This document shows positions 36,297 to 44,738 of a stretch of 64,000 nt of DNA, piece by piece. A model generated the notes under the pieces. It did not search any database. It saw nothing but the letters and a program-made list of their open reading frames with translations, and was not told the DNA's origin. Source of the stretch: Peptococcaceae bacterium UBA7702. Lineage in GTDB: Bacteria; Bacillota; Dehalobacteriia; UBA7702. The position numbers and the translations under genes are program-made. The stretch lies in assembly GCA_002482535.1 (NCBI GenBank), contig DLGE01000008.1, positions 1-64,000 on the forward strand. Direction: 5' to 3'. Positions within the stretch are counted from its first letter, which is position 1; each line of letters starts with the position of its first letter.

Positions 36297-38149
36297 ACTA
36301 CAACGTCAATTTCAGTTCCCACGGCAAAAAGGTATCCATGGAAGAAGGAAAAACGCTGCTTGACGCTGCGGCGGCGGCAGGCATTCCCCTGGAAAGCAAT
36401 TGCGGCGCCACGGGGAAATGCGGCAAATGCAAGGTGCGGGTCGCCGAAGGTTACATTCCCCAGGAGCCTGCTGCAGGGAAACGCTTTTTCTCCGAGGAAG
36501 AAACAGCCAACGGCTGGGTTTTGGGGTGTAAGTATGAGATCCGTCAGGATCTTGCCGTGGAGGTCCCCGTTCAGTTTGACGCCGGCGACCGCAAATTGCA
36601 AATGAATTCCTTGCTGGACCAGATCAACATCAATTCTCCCATCAGAAAGGTCTATGTGGAGATGGAGAAACCCACCATCAAAGACCAATGCCCTGATTAC
36701 GAGCGGATTTTAAGAGCTTTGAACCTTGACGCCGCCACCCAGAAGCCAAGCCGCGGCTTGATCAAAATCATTCCCAAAACCATTCGCGACGCGCAGTTCA
36801 AAGTTACCGCCGTGCTCCACGGCAATGATCTGATGTGGATCGAAGGGGGAGACACGACGGAAGAACGCTACGGCGTTGTCTTCGATATCGGCACCACCAC
36901 CGTGGTGGCGCTGTTGATCGATTTGAACGATGGCAAGATCAAAGGCGCCGCGGCGGAAACGAATCCTCAGAATGTTTTCGGCGCCGACGTCATTTCCAGA
37001 ATCAATTATGCTATGACCAAGGGTGAAGAGGGGCTCGCCCATCTTCATGATAAGGTGGTAAACTGCATGAATGATTTGGCGCTGCGGGCCGCTGCCGAAG
37101 CCAAAGTGGATCATACCATGATTTATGAGGCTACCGTTGTCGGCAATACCACCATGAGCGAACTGTTTGCCGGTGTTGATCCCACCTATTTGGCGCCGGC
37201 TCCCTTTATTCCCGCCTATGTCCACGGCATTGAAATGTGCGGTGGGGAATTGGGTTTTGACCTCAATCCTGAAGCCATCATCCATCTGCTGCCCAATATC
37301 GCGGGCTATGTCGGCGCCGATACCATGGGCGTTATTTTGGGTACCCACATCCACGAACGCCCTGATTACTGTATGGCCATCGACGTCGGTACCAACGGCG
37401 AAATCGTCCTTGCCGGCAACGGCCGGATTCTCGCCTGCTCCACCGCGGCGGGTCCCGCCTTTGAGGGAGCGGAAATTAAATTCGGTATGCGGGCCGCTGA
37501 AGGCGCCATTGAGGAAGTTTATATCGACAACGAATCCGGCACCTGCCACGTGAAAGTCATCGGTGATAAAAAGCCCCGTGGCATCTGCGGCAGCGGCCTT
37601 CTTGACGCCGTGGCCCAGCTTTACGACGAAGGCATTTTGAATTTCAAAGGCGCTTTCAATATTTCCGGGGAAGACTACGATAAGATCCATCCCGCGCTAA
37701 AAGAACGGCTGGTCAAAACGGATAACGGTTACGAATTTATCCTTACTACGGCGGAAGAATCGGCCAAAAAGATACCGGTGACCCTCTGTCAGAAAGATGT
37801 TCGCGAACTGCAAATGGCCAAAGGCGCTATTTTCGCCGGTATGCGGGTGCTGATAAATGAAATGAAAATTACCATCGACGATGTTCAGGAGCTTCTGGTC
37901 GCCGGTGCTTTCGGCAACTATATCAAACCGGACAGCGCCCTTTCCATCGGCCTTTTCCCCGTTCTGCCCAAGGGTGAAATCATTTCCATCGGCAACGCGG
38001 CGTCGGAAGGCGGTCGCCTGGCCCTGGTTTCCGGTGAAGAGCGGGAACTCTGCGGCGAACTGGCCAGAAGAGCGGAATATATCGAACTTTCCAGCCGTTT
38101 GGATTTCCAGGACGAATATGTCATGGCGCTCTATTTCCCCACCAAATAA
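36293..38149 (+). CDS. Ferredoxin-ASKHA protein, reductive activator of corrinoid enzymes
   Basis: The 618-residue protein combines a plant-type 2Fe-2S domain (Cys at about 37, 42, 45 and near 79, in SNCGATGKCGKCKV and VLGCKY) with a linker and a large actin-like ATPase domain (DUF4445/COG3894). The ATPase motifs are FDIGTTTVVALL (about 198) and IDVGTNGEIVL (about 362). Proteins of this build reduce inactive Co(II) corrinoids to Co(I) using ATP, restarting methyltransferase cycles. It is 25 kb from mttB and coupled to ispF by an ATGA overlap, so its client is uncertain. MttB-type systems are natural candidates. Confidence 0.9.
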   Translation: MNYNVNFSSHGKKVSMEEGKTLLDAAAAAGIPLESNCGATGKCGKCKVRVAEGYIPQEPAAGKRFFSEEETANGWVLGCKYEIRQDLAVEVPVQFDAGDRKLQMNSLLDQININSPIRKVYVEMEKPTIKDQCPDYERILRALNLDAATQKPSRGLIKIIPKTIRDAQFKVTAVLHGNDLMWIEGGDTTEERYGVVFDIGTTTVVALLIDLNDGKIKGAAAETNPQNVFGADVISRINYAMTKGEEGLAHLHDKVVNCMNDLALRAAAEAKVDHTMIYEATVVGNTTMSELFAGVDPTYLAPAPFIPAYVHGIEMCGGELGFDLNPEAIIHLLPNIAGYVGADTMGVILGTHIHERPDYCMAIDVGTNGEIVLAGNGRILACSTAAGPAFEGAEIKFGMRAAEGAIEEVYIDNESGTCHVKVIGDKKPRGICGSGLLDAVAQLYDEGILNFKGAFNISGEDYDKIHPALKERLVKTDNGYEFILTTAEESAKKIPVTLCQKDVRELQMAKGAIFAGMRVLINEMKITIDDVQELLVAGAFGNYIKPDSALSIGLFPVLPKGEIISIGNAASEGGRLALVSGEERELCGELARRAEYIELSSRLDFQDEYVMALYFPTK

Positions 38150-38158
38150 GGAGCATAT

Positions 38159-39430
38159 ATGGATACCATAGGGATCATTCTGCTGCTTCTTGTCCTCGCG
38201 GCGCTCACCGTCCTGATTGCGGTAACGCTGACCAAAAAAAGTGGCGCTGCCGATCATGAGGTCGCCCGGCTCCACGGGGAAGTGAAGGAGCTGAAAGAAG
38301 AACACGCCAGGGAAGCCCGGGCAAACCGGGAAGAAATGGCAAAGCATATCAGCGAAGTCAACGGCAGCATTCACCGGCAGATCAGCGAGATGAACGCCAA
38401 TCAGCTGCAACAGATCACCACGCTAACCAAAAACAACGAGGAAGCCGCGGAGCGGCTCCGTCTTACCGTCGATGGCAAGCTTCGGGAAATGTATACGGCC
38501 AACGAGGGAAAACTTGATGAAATGCGCCGTACCGTCGATGAGAAACTGGAAAATACACTGAATAAGCGCCTCGGTGAATCCTTTGGTCTGGTCACCGAAC
38601 GCCTGGAACTGGTCCATAAGAGCCTCGGCGAAATGCAGGGGCTCTCTACCAATCTGTCGGATATCAAAAAGATTTTCAACAATGTCAAGAGCCGAGGCGT
38701 TTGGGGAGAAGTGCAGCTTGCACAGATTCTCGAAGAGATTTTGACCCCGGACCAATACGTGGCGAAGTTTTCGCCCAAGGCCAAAAGCCAGGAACAGGTG
38801 GAATACGCCGTCTGCCTCCCCGGTCGGGACGATCACGACAGCACCGTCTACCTGCCCATCGACTCGAAGTTTCCCGTCGAAGATTATCAGCGGCTCCTGG
38901 ACGCTGTGGATCAGGGTGAACCTGAGGCCGTCGCTGTATGCCGCAAATCTTTGGAAAAGACGTTGAAGACGGAGGCGAAGATGATCTGCGATAAATACAT
39001 CGCGCCGCCGAAAACCCTGGAATACGCCGTCATGTTTTTACCGACGGAAGGGCTGTACAGCGAAGCGCTGCGCCTATCGGACTTCATGGAATACGCGGGA
39101 AACAAATGCCACGTCATGGTGGCCGGCCCCACCAATCTCGCCGCCCTCTTAAACAGTATTAAGCTGGGCTTTCGAACTCTGGCCATCGAGGAAAAGAGCG
39201 GTGAAATCAGAAAGCTTCTGGCCATGGTTAAGGTTGATATGGCCAAGTTCGGTACGGCTTTGGCAAAGGCCCAGAAAAAGATCTATGAAGCCGATCAGAC
39301 CATTGCCGACGCCAGCCATCGCACGGAGATTATCACAAAAAAATTGAAGCATGTTGAAGTCACCGGAGAAGGAGAACCGCTCCTTTCTGATGGAAATCAA
39401 GAAAATCAAGAAATTCAAAATAGGGAATAA
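38159..39430 (+). CDS. rmuC: RmuC-family DNA recombination protein
   Basis: The 423-residue protein has one N-terminal membrane helix (about 4-24), a long coiled coil (about 35-160) and the RmuC domain (about 170-390), including KSRGVWGEVQL and DSKFPVEDY. RmuC limits DNA rearrangements and may be nuclease-like. AGGAG lies 5 bases before ATG 38159, 9 bases after the ASKHA gene. Confidence 0.92.
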   Translation: MDTIGIILLLLVLAALTVLIAVTLTKKSGAADHEVARLHGEVKELKEEHAREARANREEMAKHISEVNGSIHRQISEMNANQLQQITTLTKNNEEAAERLRLTVDGKLREMYTANEGKLDEMRRTVDEKLENTLNKRLGESFGLVTERLELVHKSLGEMQGLSTNLSDIKKIFNNVKSRGVWGEVQLAQILEEILTPDQYVAKFSPKAKSQEQVEYAVCLPGRDDHDSTVYLPIDSKFPVEDYQRLLDAVDQGEPEAVAVCRKSLEKTLKTEAKMICDKYIAPPKTLEYAVMFLPTEGLYSEALRLSDFMEYAGNKCHVMVAGPTNLAALLNSIKLGFRTLAIEEKSGEIRKLLAMVKVDMAKFGTALAKAQKKIYEADQTIADASHRTEIITKKLKHVEVTGEGEPLLSDGNQENQEIQNRE

Positions 39431-39453
39431 GCTCAAAGGAGAACAACAGTATC

Positions 39454-40938
39454 ATGGCAAATGATTATCGGCTTAGATTCGCACCCAGCCCCACCGGGCC
39501 GCTGCACATCGGCGGCGCCCGCTCGGCTTTGTTCAATTATCTGTTGGCAAAGAAAAACGGCGGTACCTTCCTTGTGCGCATGGAGGACACCGATCTTGAG
39601 CGCAGCAGCAAGGAGTCGGAAGAAAACATCAAAGACAGTTTACGCTGGCTCGGTATGGATTGGAACGAGGGAATTGACGCCGGCGGCGATTACGGCCCCT
39701 ACCGCCAGACGGAGCGGCTACCTCTTTATCAAGAGGCGGTGCAAAAACTCCTCGACGAAGGCAAAGCCTACTACTGTTTCTGTTCCGAAGAGGAATTGGC
39801 CGGGGAAAAAGAAGAACAGCTTGCCCGGGGCGAAACCCCGCGCTACGGCGGCAAATGCCGCAGCCTCAGCAAAGAACAGCAACAGGCCTTACTGGACAAA
39901 GGTGTGAAGCCTGTGGTTCGTTTGCGGGTACCGGCGGGAGAGACCGTTGTCATCGACGATGAAGTCCGGGGAGAAGTCAGTTTTGATACCGACGGCATCG
40001 GCGATTTTATCATCGTGAAATCTGACGGCATCCCGGTTTATAATTTCGCCGTGGTCATCGATGACCATACCATGGGGATCAGTCACGTGATTCGCGGGGA
40101 AGAACATCTTTCCAACACACCCCGGCAGATCGTGATTTATGACGCTCTCGGTTATGAAAAGCCTTATTTTGCCCATATCTCCCTGATTCTCGGCAGGGAC
40201 GACGCCGGAAAACTCACCAAAATGAGCAAACGCCACGGCTCCACCTCTGTGGTGGCTTACAAGGAACAGGGTTTCCTGCCGGAGGCCATCGTGAATTTTC
40301 TTGCCCTTTTGGGCTGGGCTCCCGGTGGTGAGCAGGAACTTTTTACTCTGGACGAGCTGAAACAGGAATTCTCTTTGGATCGCGTTTCCAAAAGCCCCGC
40401 CGTGTTTGATTTGGAAAAACTCAAATGGATCAACGGTATGTATATCAGAAACGCTTCCGGGGAACGTCTCCTCGGTTACGGCTTGCCATTTTTGAAAAAG
40501 GCCGGTCTCGTCGGTGAGGAACCAACCGCCGAGGAAATGATTTGGGCCATGAGGATCATCGACGCCCTGAAAAACCATATCAGCTGTTTTGCCGAATTGC
40601 CGGAAATCATTGAAAAATACCGCGGCGAGATTGGCTACAGCCCGGAAGTCCTGGAAAGTCTTAGAGAGTGTCGGGAAGACGCGTTGATCGTGGTAAAAAC
40701 CATGAAAGAGAAGCTGGAAAAAAGCGCCAACATCAGCGTGGATTCCTATAAGAAGATGCTCAAAGAGATCAGCAAAGAAACAGGGATCAAAGGAAGGAAT
40801 CTCTATCATTCCCTCCGCGTTGCCAAAACAGGGGAGGAACAAGGCCCCGACCTCGATAAACTCTCCATCATCCTCGGCCGTGACTTGATGCTGAAACGGT
40901 TGAACGCTTTCCTTAAAATGTTCCAGCGTATGGTGTAA
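39454..40938 (+). CDS. gltX: Glutamyl-tRNA synthetase
   Basis: The 494-residue class I synthetase shows the HIGH-type motif PSPTGPLHIGGARS near the start and the KMSKS motif KLTKMSKRHG near residue 253, followed by the helical anticodon-binding domain. Length is normal. AAAGGAG precedes ATG 39454. No T-box leader is visible in the short gap after rmuC. Confidence 0.96.
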   Translation: MANDYRLRFAPSPTGPLHIGGARSALFNYLLAKKNGGTFLVRMEDTDLERSSKESEENIKDSLRWLGMDWNEGIDAGGDYGPYRQTERLPLYQEAVQKLLDEGKAYYCFCSEEELAGEKEEQLARGETPRYGGKCRSLSKEQQQALLDKGVKPVVRLRVPAGETVVIDDEVRGEVSFDTDGIGDFIIVKSDGIPVYNFAVVIDDHTMGISHVIRGEEHLSNTPRQIVIYDALGYEKPYFAHISLILGRDDAGKLTKMSKRHGSTSVVAYKEQGFLPEAIVNFLALLGWAPGGEQELFTLDELKQEFSLDRVSKSPAVFDLEKLKWINGMYIRNASGERLLGYGLPFLKKAGLVGEEPTAEEMIWAMRIIDALKNHISCFAELPEIIEKYRGEIGYSPEVLESLRECREDALIVVKTMKEKLEKSANISVDSYKKMLKEISKETGIKGRNLYHSLRVAKTGEEQGPDLDKLSIILGRDLMLKRLNAFLKMFQRMV

Positions 40939-41016
40939 GGGAGCCCTTTGCCCTGCTTTTACCAGTCAATTCTTCTAATGTACACAAAATTTACCCGGAT
41001 ATTCCTTGTCATACAG

Positions 41017-41180
41017 GGATAAAAAACATAGAGAAGGGTTATAACTATATATAGTTACTGAAACGAATGACGCCAACACATTCGTTTGTAATGTAACGTT
41101 TTTTCATTGTTTTCCCTTCTTTTGTCAATTTGTTTGCTCTTAGCGCAGATGGTCTTTGATCATCTGCGTTTTCCTTTTTC
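41017..41180 (+). ncRNA. Tandem structured RNA-like element, copy A, with terminator
   Basis: GTTAC (41054-41058) pairs with GTAAC (41093-41097), and inside it ACGAATG (41063-41069) pairs with CATTCGT (41079-41085) around the loop ACGCCAACA. A U-rich tract and a terminator hairpin follow (CGCAGATG/CATCTGCG, 41144-41168, then a T-rich run). Upstream, GGATA and TATAACTA are spaced 18 bases apart. It is homologous to copy B 213 bases downstream. Not a riboswitch class that I recognise. Confidence 0.55.
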
Positions 41181-41230
41181 CGGTTCACAAAATCCCCATT
41201 AAATTTTCTCTCATTTTTCTTTGCCTTGAT

Positions 41231-41375
41231 GAATAGAAAACATAGCCCTCGGTTATATTAGATACAGTTACCGAAACGGATGACGCCAACCAGTCCGGAG
41301 GTAACGAGAAAAATTTTTCATTGTTTTCCCTTCCTCAGAAAGGGGCGGATGTCTACACATCCGCCCCTTTTCAGT
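41231..41375 (+). ncRNA. Tandem structured RNA-like element, copy B, with terminator
   Basis: GTTAC (41267-41271) pairs with GTAAC (41301-41305), and CGGA (41277-41280) with TCCG (41294-41297), around a loop containing GACGCCAAC. The same TTTTTCATTGTTTTCCCTT tract as in copy A follows, then a strong terminator hairpin at 41339-41370 (AAAGGGGCGGATGT stem). Upstream, GAATA and TATATTA are 18 bases apart. The inner stem differs from copy A by paired changes, which supports folding at the RNA level. Confidence 0.55.
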
Positions 41376-41447
41376 TTCCCTGTATCTTCCTTTCCCTGCG
41401 GTTCTTTCGACAGAGTCTTTTTCATATACTATACGGGAGGTGGTCTC

Positions 41448-41726
41448 ATGGAAGAGACAGCGCATAGGCTGACGTTGCATGACCGCAGAGATCTGCTGCT
41501 TACCGGGGTGACCGCGGTGGACAGCAGCGAAAATAAAAAAATCGTACTCAAAACAGTGCTGGGAGATATGCTCGTGGAAGGCAAGGACCTGCATATTCTT
41601 CATCTCGATTTGGCGAAGGGAGAAGCCGCCATCGGCGGCAAAGTCGATTCTCTGCTTTACGTCGATCCCGCGCAAGCAAAGAACAAAGGACGGGTTAACC
41701 GCAATATCGGTAAACTGTTTAAATGA
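41448..41726 (+). CDS. yabP: YabP, sporulation protein
   Basis: The 92-residue protein has the YabP/YqfC beta-rich fold (HRLTLHDRRDLLLTGVTAVDSSEN at the start, read in parts) and lies directly before yabQ, as in other spore formers. In Bacillus it is made in the mother cell and needed for spore cortex or coat formation. GGGAGGTGG precedes ATG 41448; the frame is open upstream but overlaps the terminator of the RNA-like element. Confidence 0.88.
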   Translation: MEETAHRLTLHDRRDLLLTGVTAVDSSENKKIVLKTVLGDMLVEGKDLHILHLDLAKGEAAIGGKVDSLLYVDPAQAKNKGRVNRNIGKLFK

Positions 41727-41730
41727 GGTG

Positions 41731-42273
41731 ATGGTCTTGATCGCGTTATTGTCTTTATTGGCCATGTTGTTTTGGGGCATGGTGCTCTGCTTCGGCTATC
41801 AGTGTTTTCTCCGCTGGACGGATGGTAAAACCTATGGTACAGTCGCATCCATATTACAGTATGGCATATGTGGCGTTCTTTGCTTTTTGCTGACAGCACT
41901 GTTTCTCTATATTGTCGACCGCGGTCAGTGGGGAATCTACGGTTTTCTCGCCATGGTCGGAGGTTTCTTTCTCTATCACCAAAAATTTTGGCGGCGGGGA
42001 GAGCGGATCGTCAACGCGATTTTTGGCGCTGGGGCCTCACTGGGGGGAGGCGTTTCCGCGGTTGGCGGCAAAGCCGGCGATGTCGCCGTATTTCCTTTCG
42101 GCAAAATTGTGGACAAGGGTGAAAAAATCATGGAAACGGCGGAAAAACAATGGGAGAAACGGAAATTAGAAAAAGCGGAAAAAGCAGCGGCCCAAGAAAA
42201 ATCAGAAGAATCAGCCCCGGAAGATACAGCGGAACCGGAAGACGCTGTAGAAAGCGACACTGCAAAAGGGTAA
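41731..42273 (+). CDS. yabQ: YabQ, sporulation membrane protein
   Basis: The 180-residue protein has about three to four hydrophobic helices in the first 85 residues and a charged, Lys/Glu/Ala-rich tail. YabQ is needed for spore cortex formation in Bacillus. GAGGTG precedes several possible starts (GTG 41728, ATG 41731, TTG 41737). The C-terminal tail is read in a second frame by divIC, which overlaps by 124 bases. Confidence 0.8.
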   Translation: MVLIALLSLLAMLFWGMVLCFGYQCFLRWTDGKTYGTVASILQYGICGVLCFLLTALFLYIVDRGQWGIYGFLAMVGGFFLYHQKFWRRGERIVNAIFGAGASLGGGVSAVGGKAGDVAVFPFGKIVDKGEKIMETAEKQWEKRKLEKAEKAAAQEKSEESAPEDTAEPEDAVESDTAKG

Positions 42274-42569
42274 CCTGGTTCTCGGTGCTCCTCGGTGTTT
42301 TGGTGGTTTTTGCTTTTTTTCGCCAGGGATATGCCCTTTATGCCATGGATCAGGAAATTGAGAAGTGGACAGGAAGTCTTGATACGGCCATGACGGAGCG
42401 GGAAACCCTCAATACCCAAAAGGAATTGCTCTATGATGCCGATTACATTGCGATTCTCGCCAGAGAAAAACTGTTTTTCATTTATCCCGAAGAGAAGGTA
42501 TGGCTTTTCGCCAAAGAAAACGAAAATATATTATCTTCTGTGGAAACAAAAGGGATTATCGCGGAATGA
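42150..42569 (+). CDS. divIC: DivIC/FtsB-type septum protein
   Basis: The 139-residue protein has a very basic N-terminus (about 1-40), one membrane helix (about 42-60) and a coiled coil ending with the FtsB/DivIC motif YDADYIAILAREKLFFIYPEE. It bridges the divisome outside the membrane. The start is uncertain: ATG 42150 gives a basic cytoplasmic tail like Bacillus DivIC but has only a weak ribosome site. GTG 42285 would cut off the tail. The yabP-yabQ-divIC order is standard. Confidence 0.8.
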   Translation: MGETEIRKSGKSSGPRKIRRISPGRYSGTGRRCRKRHCKRVTWFSVLLGVLVVFAFFRQGYALYAMDQEIEKWTGSLDTAMTERETLNTQKELLYDADYIAILAREKLFFIYPEEKVWLFAKENENILSSVETKGIIAE

Positions 42570-42632
42570 TTGACAGTGTTTTTACGGTTCTGTATAATAA
42601 GAACTGTAAATAGAAAGCGGGAGGGATTCACA

Positions 42633-43496
42633 GTGAAAGCGGCCATCGACATCGGCAGTAACAGTCTGCGCCTGCTCATAACGGAGGAAGTTGCCGGAAA
42701 AGTGAACGTTCTCCGCCAGGAAGTAAAGGAAACCCGGCTTGGTGAAGGTTTTCGAGAAGGGGAGCTGACCTCTGCTTCCATTGCCAGGACTTTGGACGTG
42801 CTGGCCCGGTGGAAACAAGAATTGCTTGCCATGGGCCTTGCGCACTCGGTGATTTTTGCCACCAGCGCGGTGAGAGACGCCGCCAATCAGGATGAATTTG
42901 TCCGCCTGATCAAAAACCGCACTGACGAGGACTTGCGGATCCTCAGCGGTGAAGAGGAAGCCTGGTACTCCTTTACCGGCGCTGTGGGGGGTTTTGCCTT
43001 TGCCAAAGAGAACTGTCTTTTGATTGACATCGGCGGCGGCAGTACCGAACTGGCCGGTTTTGAAAACGGTAAGCTCGCCGCAATCAGTATGCCCTTCGGG
43101 GCTGTACGCTGGAAGGTGATGGCCAATCGCCGCTTTGATGTGAAGCGTGCCATGGCGAAGCAAATCACCCTCCGCCATTTTGACCGGATTGATCATTTTA
43201 TCGGCGTCGGTGGCACCGTCACCACCGCAGCGGCGGTTTTGGGTGATGTTGCTACGTACACCAGAGAGGCTGTTCACGGCCGCGCCATCGATTATCAGAT
43301 GCTACAGGAGCTGAAAGGCCGTCTTTCCGCCATGACTTTAGAAGAGCGGAAGCAGGTTACGGGGATGCCGGAGGCGAGGGCCGACATCATTCTCTACGGT
43401 TTGGAAATTTTAGAGATCCTCTTTGAGCTTCTGCATATACCACAACTGTACGTCAGCGATTGGGGCATTTTAGACGGTATTCTGACGGATCAATGA
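42633..43496 (+). CDS. Ppx/GppA-family exopolyphosphatase
   Basis: The 287-residue protein is a single ASKHA-type Ppx/GppA domain: AIDIGSNSLRLLI (phosphate 1), FATSAVRDAANQ and LIDIGGGSTEL (phosphate 2). Such short forms hydrolyse polyphosphate or pppGpp. GTG 42633 follows GGGAGGG; the frame extends upstream only without a ribosome site. Confidence 0.9.
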   Translation: MKAAIDIGSNSLRLLITEEVAGKVNVLRQEVKETRLGEGFREGELTSASIARTLDVLARWKQELLAMGLAHSVIFATSAVRDAANQDEFVRLIKNRTDEDLRILSGEEEAWYSFTGAVGGFAFAKENCLLIDIGGGSTELAGFENGKLAAISMPFGAVRWKVMANRRFDVKRAMAKQITLRHFDRIDHFIGVGGTVTTAAAVLGDVATYTREAVHGRAIDYQMLQELKGRLSAMTLEERKQVTGMPEARADIILYGLEILEILFELLHIPQLYVSDWGILDGILTDQ

Positions 43497-43538
43497 GGCG
43501 ATTAAAAAAGCGGTAATAAAAGCTCAAGGAGGGGGACA

Positions 43539-43574
43539 GTGCGACACCTACTTGTTGTACGCGCCCTTTTATAA
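43539..43574 (+). CDS. Possible 11-residue peptide with strong ribosome site
   Basis: AAGGAGGGGG is followed after 3-4 bases by GTG and the short frame MRHLLVVRALL, then TAA. A terminator hairpin starts 24 bases later. It lies after ppx and before convergent genes, so it does not lead into another gene. It may be a small peptide gene or a chance ribosome site. Confidence 0.3.
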   Translation: MRHLLVVRALL

Positions 43575-43597
43575 AAACAATTCATTTGCTCTATATA

Positions 43598-43640
43598 AAG
43601 ATTTTCTCCCCGGATCAAGCAGGGGAGAAAATCTTTTTTG
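43598..43640. terminator. Terminator between convergent operons
   Basis: AAAGATTTTCTCCCC pairs with GGGGAGAAAATCTTT around 9 bases and is followed by T-runs. Confidence 0.85.
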
Positions 43641-43709
43641 ATGAAACGTGCCGGTAAAACCGCCATAACCGATCATGCTGTATTTTTTCGTCTTACGATG
43701 GGGGTAGGA

Positions 43710-44726
43710 TTATTCCGTACTGCTTTGCCCCATTGATCCTTCCGCAACGGCGACGGCAACGGCCACGGTGGCTCCGACCATGGGGTTGTTGCCCATGCCG
43801 AGGAAACCCATCATCTCCACATGAGCCGGTACGGAGCTGGAACCGGCAAACTGGGCGTCTGAGTGCATTCTGCCCATGGTGTCCGTCATGCCGTAGGAGG
43901 CTGGGCCCGCCGCCATATTATCCGGATGCAGCGTCCTGCCGGTACCTCCCCCGGAGGCTACGGAAAAATAGGTTTTCCCCTGCTGCATACATTCTTTTTT
44001 ATAGGTGCCGGCAACGGGATGTTGAAACCTTGTGGGATTGGTGGAATTGCCGGTAATGGAGACGTCGACTTTTTCCAGATCCATGATGGCGACGCCTTCC
44101 CGGACATCGTCGGCGCCGTAACAGCGTACTTGAGCGCGTTCTCCAGCGGCATAAGGGATCTCCTTTACCACTTTGATCAAACCGGTCATATAATCAAACC
44201 GGGTCTGTATATAGGTGAAACCGTTGATCCGGGAAATGATCTGGGCGGCGTCCTTACCCAGGCCGTTGAGGATCACACGAAGGGGCTCCCGCCGCGCCTT
44301 GTTGGCATTGTTTACAATGCCGATGGCCCCTTCGGCAGCGGCAAAGCTTTCATGTCCGGCAAGAAAGGCAAAGCACTTCGTTTCTTCCCGTAACAGCATT
44401 GCGCCCAGGTTGCCATGGCCTAAGCCGACGTTACGGTCGTCGGCGACACTACCGGGAATGCAGAAGCTTTGAAGCCCCACACCGATGGCTTCCGCGGCGT
44501 CAGCCGCGGAGGAAACTCCCTTTTTCAAGGCAATCGCCGCTCCCACCGTATAGGCCCAGCCCGCGTCATCAAAAGCGATGGGCTGAATGGATTTTACGAT
44601 TTGAAAAGGGTCGATATTGTGTTCAGCGCAAAGCGCTTTTGCTTCCGTTAAGGAGGAAATGCCGTAACTGGACAGTACCTCGTCGATTTTAACCATACGA
44701 CGTTCATAACTTTCAAAAATTGCCAT
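43710..44726 (-). CDS. GGGtGRT protein
   Basis: The 338-residue protein belongs to the family named for the motif GGGTGRT, found here at 259-265 (ASGGGTGRTLHPDN). Gly-rich patches such as GLGHGNLGAMLLREETKC and FLAGHESFAA are also conserved-looking. Its biochemical role is not known to me. It is consistently paired with a NifU-like scaffold, here 12 bases upstream, which suggests iron-sulfur chemistry. GGAGG precedes ATG 44726. Both genes sit behind a fluoride riboswitch. Confidence 0.85.
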   Translation of the reverse strand: MAIFESYERRMVKIDEVLSSYGISSLTEAKALCAEHNIDPFQIVKSIQPIAFDDAGWAYTVGAAIALKKGVSSAADAAEAIGVGLQSFCIPGSVADDRNVGLGHGNLGAMLLREETKCFAFLAGHESFAAAEGAIGIVNNANKARREPLRVILNGLGKDAAQIISRINGFTYIQTRFDYMTGLIKVVKEIPYAAGERAQVRCYGADDVREGVAIMDLEKVDVSITGNSTNPTRFQHPVAGTYKKECMQQGKTYFSVASGGGTGRTLHPDNMAAGPASYGMTDTMGRMHSDAQFAGSSSVPAHVEMMGFLGMGNNPMVGATVAVAVAVAEGSMGQSSTE

Positions 44727-44738
44727 TGTGCTGCCTCC

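Noticed and set aside
36710..37690. Long reading frames opposite to real genes (also 9415-10290, 39889-40842, 14396-15265)
   Set aside because: They lie antisense to well-identified genes, have no ribosome sites and give proteins of no recognisable family.
41017..41100. Fluoride riboswitch in the tandem elements (ATGACGCC resembles part of the crcB motif)
   Set aside because: The 5' stem and pseudoknot partner of the fluoride aptamer are missing, unlike the good match at 45453-45537.
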